A DNA stretch of 64,000 bases, taken from assembly GCA_947455595.1 (NCBI GenBank), contig CANGOP010000014.1, positions 1-64,000 on the forward strand, read 5' to 3'. Shown piece after piece: positions 26,088 through 35,496 of the stretch. The notes under the pieces were generated by a model. The model ran no database searches. It saw only the letters and a program-made list of their open reading frames with translations, and had not been told where the DNA came from. The position numbers and the translations under genes were made by a program. The stretch comes from Gammaproteobacteria bacterium (lineage in GTDB: Bacteria; Pseudomonadota; Gammaproteobacteria; Steroidobacterales; Steroidobacteraceae). The stretch's first letter is position 1. Each line of letters starts with the position of its first letter.

Positions 26088-27179
26088 ATGACTGCCCCGA
26101 TCTCTACGCTTTTGCACACACCTGTCCGGATAGGCGCCTTAGACCTCAAGAATCGCATCGTCATGGCGCCACTCACTCGTTGCCGATCCGATGAAGCGGC
26201 CGGTGACGTGCCGGGTAAGGCGATGAACGTTGAGTATTATCGCCAGCGCAGCACAGCCGGACTCATCATCAGCGAAGGCACGCAGGTTTGCCCCGCGGGT
26301 AAAGGCTATATGGCGACACCCGGCATCTATTCAGATGCCCAAGTTGAGGGTTGGCGGAAGATCACCGATGCGGTACATGCGGCCGGATCAAAGATCTTGG
26401 CTCAGATTTGGCACGTGGGCCGAATCTCGCACCCGGACATCAATGGCGGCCATGAGCCCATCGCGCCCTCGCCGATCGCACCGGGCATTGCAGCCTATAG
26501 TGCCAACGGTCGAGTCGACTGCCCGGTTCCGCGGGCGCTGGATGAGGCTGGTATTGCGGCCGTCGTTGAGGAATTCAGGCGAGCTGCGATCAATGCGCGC
26601 GCAGCGGGCTTCGACGGCGTAGAGATCCACGGCGCGAATGGCTATCTCGTCGATCAATTCCTGCGCGACGGCGCAAATCAACGCACCGACCGATACGGCG
26701 GAAGTGCCGAAAATCGCTGCCGATTCGCACTCGAGGTCGTTGATGCCTGCATCGCAGCCATCGGGGCCGACCGAGTCGGCATCCGTTTATCTCCTGTCAG
26801 CGGTGTCAACGGTATCGCCGATAGTGCTCCGCAGGTGGTATTTGGCCATTTAGTGGAAGAGCTTGACGCCCGCGAGATTGCGTTCATCCACTTCGTCGAG
26901 GGTAATACCGGCGGCGAGCGTAATTTGAGCGGCTTTGACTTTGCGGCTGCGCGTCGCCGCTTCAGGGGGGCCTACATCGCCAATAACGGGTACACACGGG
27001 AATCCGCGATTGCCGCAATCGAGTCCCACGCAGCCGATGCAGTTGCCTTCGGGCGCTCCTTCATTGCCAATCCGGATCTGGTGGAGCGACTGCGCCTCGG
27101 CGCCCCGCTGGCGACCCCTGATCCAAAAACGTTCTACGCGTTCGGGCCTGAAGGCTACACGGACTATCCGACGCTCTGA
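26088..27179 (+). CDS. Old Yellow Enzyme family alkene reductase
   Basis: A protein of 363 residues, an FMN-dependent TIM barrel. Seen motifs are LKNRIVMAPLTRCRSD, LAQIWHVGRISHP and the substrate-binding GVEIHGANGYLVDQFLRDGAN with its His/Asn pair, then RYGGSAENRCRF. Members reduce activated C=C bonds of enones, nitrate esters or maleimides with NAD(P)H. The start at 26088 gives the usual short N-terminus. Its 3' end overlaps the convergent SulP gene by 16 bp. Confidence 0.93.
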   Translation: MTAPISTLLHTPVRIGALDLKNRIVMAPLTRCRSDEAAGDVPGKAMNVEYYRQRSTAGLIISEGTQVCPAGKGYMATPGIYSDAQVEGWRKITDAVHAAGSKILAQIWHVGRISHPDINGGHEPIAPSPIAPGIAAYSANGRVDCPVPRALDEAGIAAVVEEFRRAAINARAAGFDGVEIHGANGYLVDQFLRDGANQRTDRYGGSAENRCRFALEVVDACIAAIGADRVGIRLSPVSGVNGIADSAPQVVFGHLVEELDAREIAFIHFVEGNTGGERNLSGFDFAAARRRFRGAYIANNGYTRESAIAAIESHAADAVAFGRSFIANPDLVERLRLGAPLATPDPKTFYAFGPEGYTDYPTL

Positions 27180-28810
27180 GTCGGCAGTTGCCGCAAAATG
27201 TCCACGAGCGTGGGCGCGTAGCCATCCAAACTCCCGCCGCCGACAAACCCGGCGGTGGAGAGTTTTTCGAGTACCCGTGGATTCGCCTCACACAAGTAGA
27301 CACCCACGCCCCGCAAGCGCAACTGTTGAGCAGCTTCCTGTAGCGCCTCAATACCCGTGCCATCGATAAAGGGCATTCCGTACAACCGCAGGATCAGCAC
27401 CTTCGGATCGGTGTGTGTCGACAGAAGTGCTCGCTCAAGATTATCCACCGCCGCAAAGAACATCGGACCGGCGATCTCATAGACGACTACGCCCTTCGGC
27501 AACTTAAGATCGGCTGCTGCCAGTTCGACTGACAACGCCTGAGCTTCGCTCGGCTTCGTTTCCACCGACTCCGCCATCCGGCGTAGAAACTGCAGCACAG
27601 CGAGGATGACGCCGACGTTCACGGCCACGACCAGATCGACGAAGACCGTCAGCAAAAACGTGATCGCCAAAATCAGGCGATCAGCTCTGGGTGCGCTGCG
27701 CAACATATGCGCAAAGTGACGCACCTCGCTCATGTTCCAGGCGACAACGAATAGAACCGCAGCCAGGGCAGCCAAGGGTATTTCTGCCGCCAACGGCGCC
27801 ATGAACAGCAGGACGGCAGCTAAGGTCAGAGCATGCGTCAACCCGGCAAGCGGGCTTGTGCCACCATTACGGACATTCGTCGCGGTTCGGGCAATGGCCC
27901 CAGTGGCCGCAAAACCTCCAAACACAGGCGCCAACACATTGGCCACACCTTGCCCAATCAGCTCCTGATTCGAGTCATGACGGGTACCCGCCATGCCGTC
28001 CGCCACCACGGCAGACAGCAGCGATTCAATCGCACCGAGCATGGCAATTGTGAATGCTGGCCCGATCAACTTGAGGGCATCGGAGAGCGTGAGATTCGGC
28101 CAAGCGGGTGACGGCAATCCCCGCGGCACACCCCCGAATTCACTGCCTATAGTCGCGACGCCCGGCCAATGAAGGGTCGCCTGCAAGAGTGTCGCAATCA
28201 CCATCGCAACCAGAGGCCCCGGCAATCGTTTCAAAACTGGCACTTTTGCGGCGTAGATCACGACCAGCAAACTCAACGTTGCGATCGCGACCGTCGGCGC
28301 ATGCATATACGGGAACGCTTCGATCAGATGGAGCAATTTTTCGTGAAAGTGCTGCCCGGTGATCTTGGGTAAACCGAAGAAATCGCGCCACTCGCCGACC
28401 CAGATAATGACGCCAATTCCTGCGGTAAATCCGGTGATCACAGGAGCCGGAATGAACTTGATCACCGCGCCCATGCGCGCAACGCCCATTAGCACCAGGA
28501 TGACGCCAGCCATCAGGGTCGCCATTTGCAATCCGGCCATCCCGTACTGCGCCGTAATTCCTGACAGGATGACCACAAACGCACCCGTCGGGCCGGCGAT
28601 CTGCAGTCGGCTACCACCAAACAAACTGACGGATACCCCGGCAATGATCGCGGTATACAGCCCCTGCTCCGGCCGGGCACCGCTGGCGATGGCAAAGGCC
28701 ATGGCTAAGGGCAATGCGACAATTCCAACGACGAGGCCGGCAATCAGGTTGCCCGACCACTCTGAGCGCCGCAGCGAGCCGGCCTGATAGGCTTCTAGGA
28801 TAGCGATCAT
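27164..28810 (-). CDS. SulP-family anion transporter with STAS domain
   Basis: A protein of 548 residues: about 12-14 membrane segments (~20-425) followed by a cytoplasmic STAS domain (~440-548; LRLYGMPFIDGTGIEALQEAA). The transport signature AIASGARPEQGLYTAIIAG and QIAGPTGAFVVIL near the N-terminus are typical. SulP proteins import sulfate, bicarbonate or dicarboxylates. No carbonic anhydrase or sulfur gene is close, so the substrate is open. The last 16 bp overlap the convergent OYE gene. Confidence 0.92.
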   Translation of the reverse strand: MIAILEAYQAGSLRRSEWSGNLIAGLVVGIVALPLAMAFAIASGARPEQGLYTAIIAGVSVSLFGGSRLQIAGPTGAFVVILSGITAQYGMAGLQMATLMAGVILVLMGVARMGAVIKFIPAPVITGFTAGIGVIIWVGEWRDFFGLPKITGQHFHEKLLHLIEAFPYMHAPTVAIATLSLLVVIYAAKVPVLKRLPGPLVAMVIATLLQATLHWPGVATIGSEFGGVPRGLPSPAWPNLTLSDALKLIGPAFTIAMLGAIESLLSAVVADGMAGTRHDSNQELIGQGVANVLAPVFGGFAATGAIARTATNVRNGGTSPLAGLTHALTLAAVLLFMAPLAAEIPLAALAAVLFVVAWNMSEVRHFAHMLRSAPRADRLILAITFLLTVFVDLVVAVNVGVILAVLQFLRRMAESVETKPSEAQALSVELAAADLKLPKGVVVYEIAGPMFFAAVDNLERALLSTHTDPKVLILRLYGMPFIDGTGIEALQEAAQQLRLRGVGVYLCEANPRVLEKLSTAGFVGGGSLDGYAPTLVDILRQLPTQSVG

Positions 28811-29166
28811 GATCCGTTCCTCACGACTGCCTGAGCGTACGCCGCTAACGTCATACGCGCTAACGGGATTGTGAACCCGGTAGATCGGTTACTGCATCAG
28901 GAACTTGCGCAGACACCCGTCGCGGCAAATCGCGAGATAGGTACACGCAGCGACGTCTCCCGATTTGGCGAGAGCATCTTGCTGATTGACGCGGCGCACC
29001 TGTCCACTCGTCTTCGGCCGAGTCAGGCAAGCATCATCGTTAACCGTGACTGGAGTCGATCAATTACGCAGTGAGGGTACATGGCCGTATGCTATGGCTC
29101 CGTAGTCTTGGCTCGGCTGCGACGGACCTTCGGGCCAATTGCGCTGCGTCCACAAGGATAGACCCC
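28811..29166. other. Intergenic region; no gene seen
   Basis: It lies between the divergent SulP and lipocalin genes. A 67-codon frame from a GTG at 28871 has no family match and no ribosome binding site and was not called. No repeat or RNA gene was recognised; it presumably holds both promoters. Confidence 0.45.
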
Positions 29167-29703
29167 ATGAAATGGCTCCCAACCGTCTTCGCCCTGCTGC
29201 TGTGTCTGGCTGGCCCCGCGCTCGCCACCGCGCCCCTCACCCCAGTCTCGCTACTGGACCTGCGTCGGTATCAGGGCGTCTGGTACGAAATCGCCAATTA
29301 CCCCAATCGCTTCCAGAAAATGTGCGTGGCCGGCACTACGGCAACCTACACGATTCAGCCGGACGGCAATGTCGAAGTCCTCAACCGCTGCCGCAAGTCG
29401 GATGGCACTTGGGCGGCTGCTCGCGGAGCGGCGCGTGTACCCGGCGGTCCTGGATCGGCACGTCTACAAGTCCGCTTTGCACCAGCATGGCTCTCGTGGC
29501 TATCCGTCGTTTGGGCGCCGTACTGGGTCTTTGATATCGACCGTGACTACACACTCGCGGCCGTAGGAGAACCCAGCCGTGAGTACCTGTGGATCCTCTC
29601 GCGTACGCCCACCGTCGATCCTGCTCGGTATCAGGCGTTGCTTGAGCGAATTCGAGCAGCGGGTTACGACGTGACGCGTTTAAGCCCCACGCCGCAACCC
29701 TAG
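29167..29703 (+). CDS. blc: Blc-like lipocalin
   Basis: A protein of 178 residues with a signal peptide at 1-21. Lipocalin motif 1 is RRYQGVWYEIANYPNRFQKMC, and the second conserved region DYTLAAVGEPSREYLWILSRTP closes the barrel. Bacterial lipocalins bind fatty acids or lysophospholipids at the envelope. Most are lipoproteins, but here the only early Cys (LLLC, residue 13) makes a poor lipobox, so it may be a soluble periplasmic form. ATG 29167 has AAGGA upstream. Confidence 0.9.
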   Translation: MKWLPTVFALLLCLAGPALATAPLTPVSLLDLRRYQGVWYEIANYPNRFQKMCVAGTTATYTIQPDGNVEVLNRCRKSDGTWAAARGAARVPGGPGSARLQVRFAPAWLSWLSVVWAPYWVFDIDRDYTLAAVGEPSREYLWILSRTPTVDPARYQALLERIRAAGYDVTRLSPTPQP

Positions 29704-29707
29704 CGAA

Positions 29708-31714
29708 TCACCGCTTCTTGGCTTGGTAAACCGGACGTCCTTGGAACCACGTCGACCGGACCTGCGTCTTCTCAATGTCGACGGCGCGGCCTGCGGCCGC
29801 AAGCTGTAAAAGATCGCGGTCGAGGATGACGAAGTCGGCAGATTTTCCAGCCTCTAAGCTGCCGGCGTCTCGATCAATCCCAAGCCATCTCGCGCCATTC
29901 AACGTGTAGGCAGTGAGCGCATCTTGAATGCCGATCGATTGGCTTGCGTTGAGCGGCTCGCCACCTGGGATGCGACGCGTCAGGGCTCTGGAAATATTAT
30001 AAAAAGGATGGGGATCACGCGTTTCGACGGGCGCGTCCGATCCGGCGGCAAGGATAGCTCCCGCATCCCGCGTGGCGCGAACCGGATAAGCGTTCTTCTC
30101 GTAGTAACTATCGGGTGCGTGAAGCGCAGCGTAGTCGTCCCCCGTCACCCTCTGCAGAAACGGGATGACGGTCATGTCGTAGTCGTGCTCAACGTTTGCC
30201 CACCCGTAGGTGTAGGCAATATAGAGATGATCACGACCAATTCGGGCCACGTCATCCGGGTGGGCCAGTTGCACATGCGCCAGCCCGTCGCGAGTCTGCG
30301 CGTTACCGTCCGCTGCCCGTGCCGCCTCAATGGAATCGACGGCCGTTCGTACCGCACGGTCACCGATCGCATGAATATGTAGATTAAAGCCAGCCGTATG
30401 GAAGCGACGACCGAATTCCATGATGACTTCAGCGTCATGCTGTAACTGCCCACTCGAGATCACACACTGCGCGGGGTGAAAGCCATGCGTAGCAATAAAC
30501 TCATGGACCTCGTCGTCACTGGCGGCCATCGCTCGCCCCCGTTCAGCAACACAGGTCGGGCTAGCCGTATCGACGTAGCCGGCTAGCCGCAATTGACCGC
30601 CCTCGGTCGAGAAGCGGGGCTGCAGTAGCGTCGACAAGACGGCTCCGTTAGGCAGCGTCGGCGGATGTGCGAGTGGATTTCCTTCGAGGACGCCGTCGGC
30701 GAAAATCTTGACGGTATCGGCACGAACCAAGGGGTTGCGGGCGAAATGCGCCCGAATATTCGTCGCCTGGGCAATCATGCGCTCGTAGTCGACAGGTCCA
30801 CCGGCCTTGCGGAACCGTTCCGGGTCATAGAACTGCGCTAGATTGGCGCGCATGGACATATGGCCGCTAGCCGATAATTTATCCCAGAACTCCGTCGTCG
30901 CCGGATCTGCCATCGCATCCGTGACGGCTGTGAGACCCGCTCTGTTCACCCGTTGGGCCACCCACTCCGGATGCGCGAGTACTCGGGCATATTCCACCGC
31001 CATCATACTGTGCAGATTGATCGTATAGCGCGCGTCTTCGTTAACGGCACCATTGGGCTCGCCCTGCTCATCGACGCCCACCAGCGTCCGATAAGCCGCG
31101 AAATCATCGGCTAGTGTGCGCTTGGAGAGTCCCACCACTTGCCCGGCTGCGTTTTGGGCATGTGACAAGGCGAAACTGTTGAAAGCCCCGTGATGACCAT
31201 CGTTACCCAACAATTGAATTTCGCGGTCCGTTGACGCCAGATCCAGCGCCGCGCGCAAAGTCGGATGCTGGGGATCTGTCTGATTACCACCAACGTAGTT
31301 CCACTGATGGACCATCAGGCGACCGCCCACCGGAACAGGGTATTTCTTCAGACAGGCGCGCACGAACTGGGTCAGTTCGCGCAGACTGGTCGGCCGACTG
31401 TCCAAATCGCAGAACGGAAGATCCACGATATCGAGGGGATGCATGTGGGCATCCACGAGACCAGGCATGACGAACTGGCCATGGAGCCGCAAGACCCGGG
31501 TTGTCCGATCGACGTATTTCTTGGCGGTCGCATCATCACCGACGTAGGTCAGGCGTCCCTCACGAATGACCAGAGCCGTCGCTTCCGAGCCCGCACCCGT
31601 CCAGATGTGGCCTCCTAGCAACACGGTATCGCCAGTAGTGGCAATCGCCGCAATCGGTAGCAGGAGCATGGCGGCGATAACCGAAAGTCGCCGGATTGTT
31701 TCCCGATAAAACAT
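29708..31714 (-). CDS. YtcJ-like metal-dependent amidohydrolase, exported
   Basis: A protein of 668 residues with an N-terminal signal sequence (AAMLLLPIAAIAT). The amidohydrolase-3 fold shows metal ligands in VDAHMHP, GNDGHH, HIHAIGDRAV and the final Asp in ILAAGSDAPVE. Members hydrolyse amide or related bonds of small molecules; no specific substrate can be named. It is divergent from a TonB-dependent receptor across 221 bp, suggesting periplasmic processing of what that receptor imports. Confidence 0.85.
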   Translation of the reverse strand: MFYRETIRRLSVIAAMLLLPIAAIATTGDTVLLGGHIWTGAGSEATALVIREGRLTYVGDDATAKKYVDRTTRVLRLHGQFVMPGLVDAHMHPLDIVDLPFCDLDSRPTSLRELTQFVRACLKKYPVPVGGRLMVHQWNYVGGNQTDPQHPTLRAALDLASTDREIQLLGNDGHHGAFNSFALSHAQNAAGQVVGLSKRTLADDFAAYRTLVGVDEQGEPNGAVNEDARYTINLHSMMAVEYARVLAHPEWVAQRVNRAGLTAVTDAMADPATTEFWDKLSASGHMSMRANLAQFYDPERFRKAGGPVDYERMIAQATNIRAHFARNPLVRADTVKIFADGVLEGNPLAHPPTLPNGAVLSTLLQPRFSTEGGQLRLAGYVDTASPTCVAERGRAMAASDDEVHEFIATHGFHPAQCVISSGQLQHDAEVIMEFGRRFHTAGFNLHIHAIGDRAVRTAVDSIEAARAADGNAQTRDGLAHVQLAHPDDVARIGRDHLYIAYTYGWANVEHDYDMTVIPFLQRVTGDDYAALHAPDSYYEKNAYPVRATRDAGAILAAGSDAPVETRDPHPFYNISRALTRRIPGGEPLNASQSIGIQDALTAYTLNGARWLGIDRDAGSLEAGKSADFVILDRDLLQLAAAGRAVDIEKTQVRSTWFQGRPVYQAKKR

Positions 31715-31935
31715 AGTCGATCCCGCCCTGATTTCTTGGATCAGCCATTCTGACCGGTCACGCCCTTCGCGAACAGTCGCAGGTGCGCGCGACCCTGCTT
31801 TGCGGTAACTTTACGACACCGCGCACAGCGGTTGAGGACAGGCGCTTCCCACGAGGGCGCCCCCGAGGGGGAAAACAACAATTTCTTGAGCGCCCAAGAA
31901 CCGGCGCTCGCTAGCTTTCGACACGAGGACTCTTC

Positions 31936-34320
31936 ATGCATCACCGACTCCTGCGTACTGCCATTGCAACAGTCATCGCCGCCGCCAGCCTTCCAACGCA
32001 AGCGGCCGAAGCCGATAAGAGCGCGGCCGCCGGACTCGATGAGGTCGTTGTGACAGCGACTCGCCGTGAGGAGCGTCTCATGGACGTGCCGATGAGCGTG
32101 CAGGCCTTCAGTCAGGAAAAACTGGACGCGCAGGGCGTGAAGAACGTTGACGATCTGACGCGCGTCTCGCCAGGCGTCACTTTCCTGCGAAACGGCATGG
32201 GCTCCTCGGGTAACTATAACGACGAGGGCTCCGACATTTCGATTCGCGGCATCGACTCATCGGCAGGTGCCTCCACCACCGGCATCTATATTGATGACAC
32301 GCCGATCCAGGGCCGGCACCTCAACTTCGGCACGCTGAATGCTTACCCTGCTCTTTTTGATCTTGAGCGTGTGGAAGTTCTCAAGGGGCCCCAGGGCACC
32401 CTCTTTGGCTCAGGCTCGGAGGGCGGCGCGATCCGTTTCATCACGCCAGAGCCAAACCTGCACGAATTCTCCGGCTATGCCCGCGCTGAGATCGGCGCCG
32501 TCAGCCATGGCGGCACCAATTATGAAGCCGGCGTCGCCGCGGGTGGCCCGATCATTGACGGTGTGCTCGGCTTTCGTATCAGCGCCTCCGTGCGTGAAGA
32601 TGGTGGCTGGGTCAATCGTGTGAGCTATCACGCACCATCATCCTCGTTTGGCGACTACGGCGAGACGATCTACAACGGCTCACCCACCATCGACAAAGTT
32701 ATCGAGAAGAATGCTAACTGGCATGACACCCAGACCTTCCGTGTGGCCCTAAAGTGGCAGGCCTCAGAAAACGTCACCGTGGCGCCGTCGGTCTACGTGC
32801 AGACCCTGCACATCAATGACACGGGTGCCTACTGGCAGAATCTGTCTAATCCCTCGTCGAGCGACTACAACAACGGCAACGCTCAACGTAACCCAAGCAC
32901 CGATCCGCTCTGGGTCGCTGGCTTGAAGATTAACTGGCACGCCAACTGGGCGGACGTCGTAGCCAACACGTCCTACTACTCCCGCTCCCAGCACTCGGTG
33001 TCTGACTACACGCAGTGGTTTAATACCGTGTTTCTGTATGACCAATACAACACGACCCCAAACTCTGCGCTGTTCACCGACCGTCAGAAGAACTTTACGC
33101 AGGAAGTGCGCGCGACCTCAAACGATGCCAACGCGACCCTGCAGTGGACCGTGGGCGCGTACTACACCCACAGCTACGAAAACTCGACCGAATACATTGT
33201 TTCGCCGCTTGGTGGCGCAGGCTTGGCTAACAACTACGTTTACCTGCAGCCAGAATTCAGCATGCTCGACAAGCAGTACGCGCTCTTTGGCGAAGTTAAC
33301 TGGAAGCTGACGGACACCTTGAAACTCACAGCGGGTCTGCGGTACTCCAACATGAAGTACTCCGGTCTTGTGAATGAGACCGAGCAAGGTCTTTTCGCGC
33401 CGCCAGGATCACCGAATGGCATTTTCTCCGTCGTCACCCCCGCACAAGGGTCAGCGTCGCCGGTGACGCCGCGCGTCGTGCTCAACTATCAGCCAAACCA
33501 TGACACGCTCTATTACGCAAGCGCAGCCAAGGGCTTTCGCCCAGGCGGCATCAATTCGCAGCTGCCGCAGAATTGCTTCCCTGAGGGCGTTGATGCAGCA
33601 GCCGCTGCCAAGCCCTTCAGCGATGACTCGCTCTGGCAGTATGAGATTGGCACCAAGACCAGCGCGCTGGATCACCGTTTGGCGATCAGCGCCGCGGTCT
33701 ATGAGATTAAGTGGAAGAACATCCAGCAATTCGTTTACCTGGCGTGCGGCCTCGGCTTCAACTACAACCTGGGTGAAGTGACCGCGAAAGGCGCCGAACT
33801 GGAACTCAACTGGAAGGCGACGAACAACCTCACCCTCGGCATCAATGCCGCGTACACCAGCGCCAAGTTTGAAACGGCTGTTGTTCCGTTCAAGGAAGCA
33901 CCGACCTTCCAGTTGGTGGCGTCCGGCAATCACCTGCCGGCCTCACCGTGGAACTTGCAGCTCACCGGTGAATACGTGTGGCATGACATGGCAAAGAAGC
34001 CGTATCTGCGCGTTGATTACCAGTACTCGGCCGCACAGACGACGCTCGTTCCGTATCAGGACCCGGCGAACATTCCAAACGCGGATCCGACCTTGCCGGG
34101 CCTGCCACAGATCAACATGTTGAATCTGCGCGCGGGCATTCGCGTGGGTGGCTATGACGCCTCGCTGTTCATCGCCAACGCGACCAACTTCCATCGTCCG
34201 ATGTTTGTATCGCGTGACTTCAATGCGACCAACTATGGATTGGCGAACTTCTGCGACAACTACTTTGCGCGTGGCATGGCGCCCCGCACGATTGGCGCGT
34301 CGCTCACCTACCGCTTCTGA
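31936..34320 (+). CDS. TonB-dependent outer membrane receptor
   Basis: A protein of 794 residues. The signal peptide covers 1-23. A TonB box-like DEVVVTATRREE is followed by the plug domain (MDVPMSVQAFSQEKLD through ERVEVLKGPQGTLFGSGSEGGAIRF), then a 22-strand barrel ending TYRF with a C-terminal Phe. The closest relatives in pattern are outer membrane receptors for organic substrates in oligotrophic proteobacteria rather than siderophore receptors; this is inference. The start has GAGGA. The leader includes small hairpins at 31860-31871 and 31883-31900. Confidence 0.9.
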   Translation: MHHRLLRTAIATVIAAASLPTQAAEADKSAAAGLDEVVVTATRREERLMDVPMSVQAFSQEKLDAQGVKNVDDLTRVSPGVTFLRNGMGSSGNYNDEGSDISIRGIDSSAGASTTGIYIDDTPIQGRHLNFGTLNAYPALFDLERVEVLKGPQGTLFGSGSEGGAIRFITPEPNLHEFSGYARAEIGAVSHGGTNYEAGVAAGGPIIDGVLGFRISASVREDGGWVNRVSYHAPSSSFGDYGETIYNGSPTIDKVIEKNANWHDTQTFRVALKWQASENVTVAPSVYVQTLHINDTGAYWQNLSNPSSSDYNNGNAQRNPSTDPLWVAGLKINWHANWADVVANTSYYSRSQHSVSDYTQWFNTVFLYDQYNTTPNSALFTDRQKNFTQEVRATSNDANATLQWTVGAYYTHSYENSTEYIVSPLGGAGLANNYVYLQPEFSMLDKQYALFGEVNWKLTDTLKLTAGLRYSNMKYSGLVNETEQGLFAPPGSPNGIFSVVTPAQGSASPVTPRVVLNYQPNHDTLYYASAAKGFRPGGINSQLPQNCFPEGVDAAAAAKPFSDDSLWQYEIGTKTSALDHRLAISAAVYEIKWKNIQQFVYLACGLGFNYNLGEVTAKGAELELNWKATNNLTLGINAAYTSAKFETAVVPFKEAPTFQLVASGNHLPASPWNLQLTGEYVWHDMAKKPYLRVDYQYSAAQTTLVPYQDPANIPNADPTLPGLPQINMLNLRAGIRVGGYDASLFIANATNFHRPMFVSRDFNATNYGLANFCDNYFARGMAPRTIGASLTYRF

Positions 34321-34328
34321 TGAAGGAC

Positions 34329-34355
34329 GCCCCGGCGGCAGACCGCCGCCGGGGC
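34329..34355 (+). terminator. 11-bp GC hairpin between the TonB receptor and the deacetylase
   Basis: GCCCCGGCGGC and GCCGCCGGGGC pair perfectly around a 5-nt loop, 8 bp past the receptor stop. There is no T run. It could attenuate transcription into the deacetylase or protect the receptor mRNA. Its position argues that the deacetylase starts after it, at 34365, rather than at the ATG at 34320. Confidence 0.6.
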
Positions 34356-34364
34356 CACTCGACC

Positions 34365-35480
34365 ATGCAGCACAAAACCGGACTCGTCTGTCACGAACGT
34401 TATTTCTGGCATGACGCCGGCAGCGGCGCGGGGTTCTCGGAAGTAAACCCGTATGCCCAGCCCGATCGGCATCCGGAATCCCCCGACTCCAAGCGACGCT
34501 TTCTGGCCCTATTGGAAGTCAGCGGGTTGGCTGAACACCTCACCCGGTTGCCTCCTCGCCTCGCGACGACCGCCGAACTGCAGTATTTCCACACGAGCGG
34601 CTACGTCGAACGGGTAGCAGCATTGTCGGCCGCGGGGGGTGGCGTCGTGGGTGACAGCGCCACGATTGGCCCGGGTAGTTTTGACATCGCCCGATTATCC
34701 GCCGGCGGCTGCATCGTGGCCGTTGACGCCGTCGTTGGCGGCCAGGTTCGTAATGCCTACGCTCTCGTGCGTCCGCCAGGTCACCATGCAGAATCCGATC
34801 AGGGGCGAGGCTACTGCGTCTTTGGCAATGCCGTTATCGCCATTCGTCATGCTCAGCGCGCGTTGGGAGTCGGTCGCGTGGCCGTCGTCGATTGGGACGT
34901 TCATCACGGCAATGGCACCGAAACAGCCTTCCTAGACGACCCTTCAGTTCTCACGATGTCGATCCATCAGGATCGCCACTACCCGACCGATCGCGGCCAG
35001 TTGACCGAAGTAGGGCAGGGAGACGGCCGGCACACCAATCTCAATATTCCGCTGCCGGCTGGCAGCGGGCACGGCGCCTATCTCGCTGCCTTTGATCAGG
35101 TCATCGTGCCGGCACTAATGCGTTTTCAACCGGAATTGATCTTCATCACCTCCGGGCTGGATGCAAGCGCCATGGATCCGCTGGGTCGCATGATGTGCAC
35201 CAGTGAGACCTATCGAGAAATGACCCGTCGCGTCATGGGGGCAGCCGACATCTGTTGTCAGGGTCGCATTGTCGCCACCCATGAAGGCGGCTACTCCAAT
35301 GCCTACGTGCCGTTCTGCGGGCTGGCCGTGCTCGAAACGCTATCCGGTATCCGCAGTGCCGCGGCCGATCCTTACCTCGCGGAATTGATGAGCATGGCCG
35401 GCCACGAGTGTCTCCCTCATCAAGAGACCGTCATTCAGGCGGCCGCCGCGCTTGTCGACAACATTCCTGCCAAGCGCTAG
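34365..35480 (+). CDS. Class II histone deacetylase/acetylpolyamine amidohydrolase family protein
   Basis: A protein of 371 residues. Active-site residues are intact: tandem His140-His141 (RPPGHHAES), zinc ligands Asp178 and His180 (VVDWDVHHGNG) and Asp266 (SGLDASAMDPLG). Bacterial members deacetylate acetylpolyamines or other N-acyl amines. An upstream ATG at 34320 would overlap the receptor stop, but a strong hairpin lies between, so 34365 is preferred. It is downstream of a TonB receptor and convergent with an amidase/permease operon, consistent with catabolism of an acylated amine. Confidence 0.9.
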   Translation: MQHKTGLVCHERYFWHDAGSGAGFSEVNPYAQPDRHPESPDSKRRFLALLEVSGLAEHLTRLPPRLATTAELQYFHTSGYVERVAALSAAGGGVVGDSATIGPGSFDIARLSAGGCIVAVDAVVGGQVRNAYALVRPPGHHAESDQGRGYCVFGNAVIAIRHAQRALGVGRVAVVDWDVHHGNGTETAFLDDPSVLTMSIHQDRHYPTDRGQLTEVGQGDGRHTNLNIPLPAGSGHGAYLAAFDQVIVPALMRFQPELIFITSGLDASAMDPLGRMMCTSETYREMTRRVMGAADICCQGRIVATHEGGYSNAYVPFCGLAVLETLSGIRSAAADPYLAELMSMAGHECLPHQETVIQAAAALVDNIPAKR

Positions 35481-35496
35481 ACGGCCACGCCGTCTA
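35478..35496. terminator. Hairpin spanning both stop codons of convergent genes
   Basis: TAGACGGC, loop CAC and GCCGTCTA form a perfect 8-bp stem. Its first three bases are the deacetylase stop codon and its last three are the reverse complement of the permease stop codon. It can fold in both transcripts and is the only structure between the two genes, so it is probably a shared bidirectional terminator, without T runs. Confidence 0.7.

Noticed and set aside
28871..29074. 67-codon frame upstream of the lipocalin
   Set aside because: GTG start without ribosome binding site, no recognisable domain and no conserved pattern.
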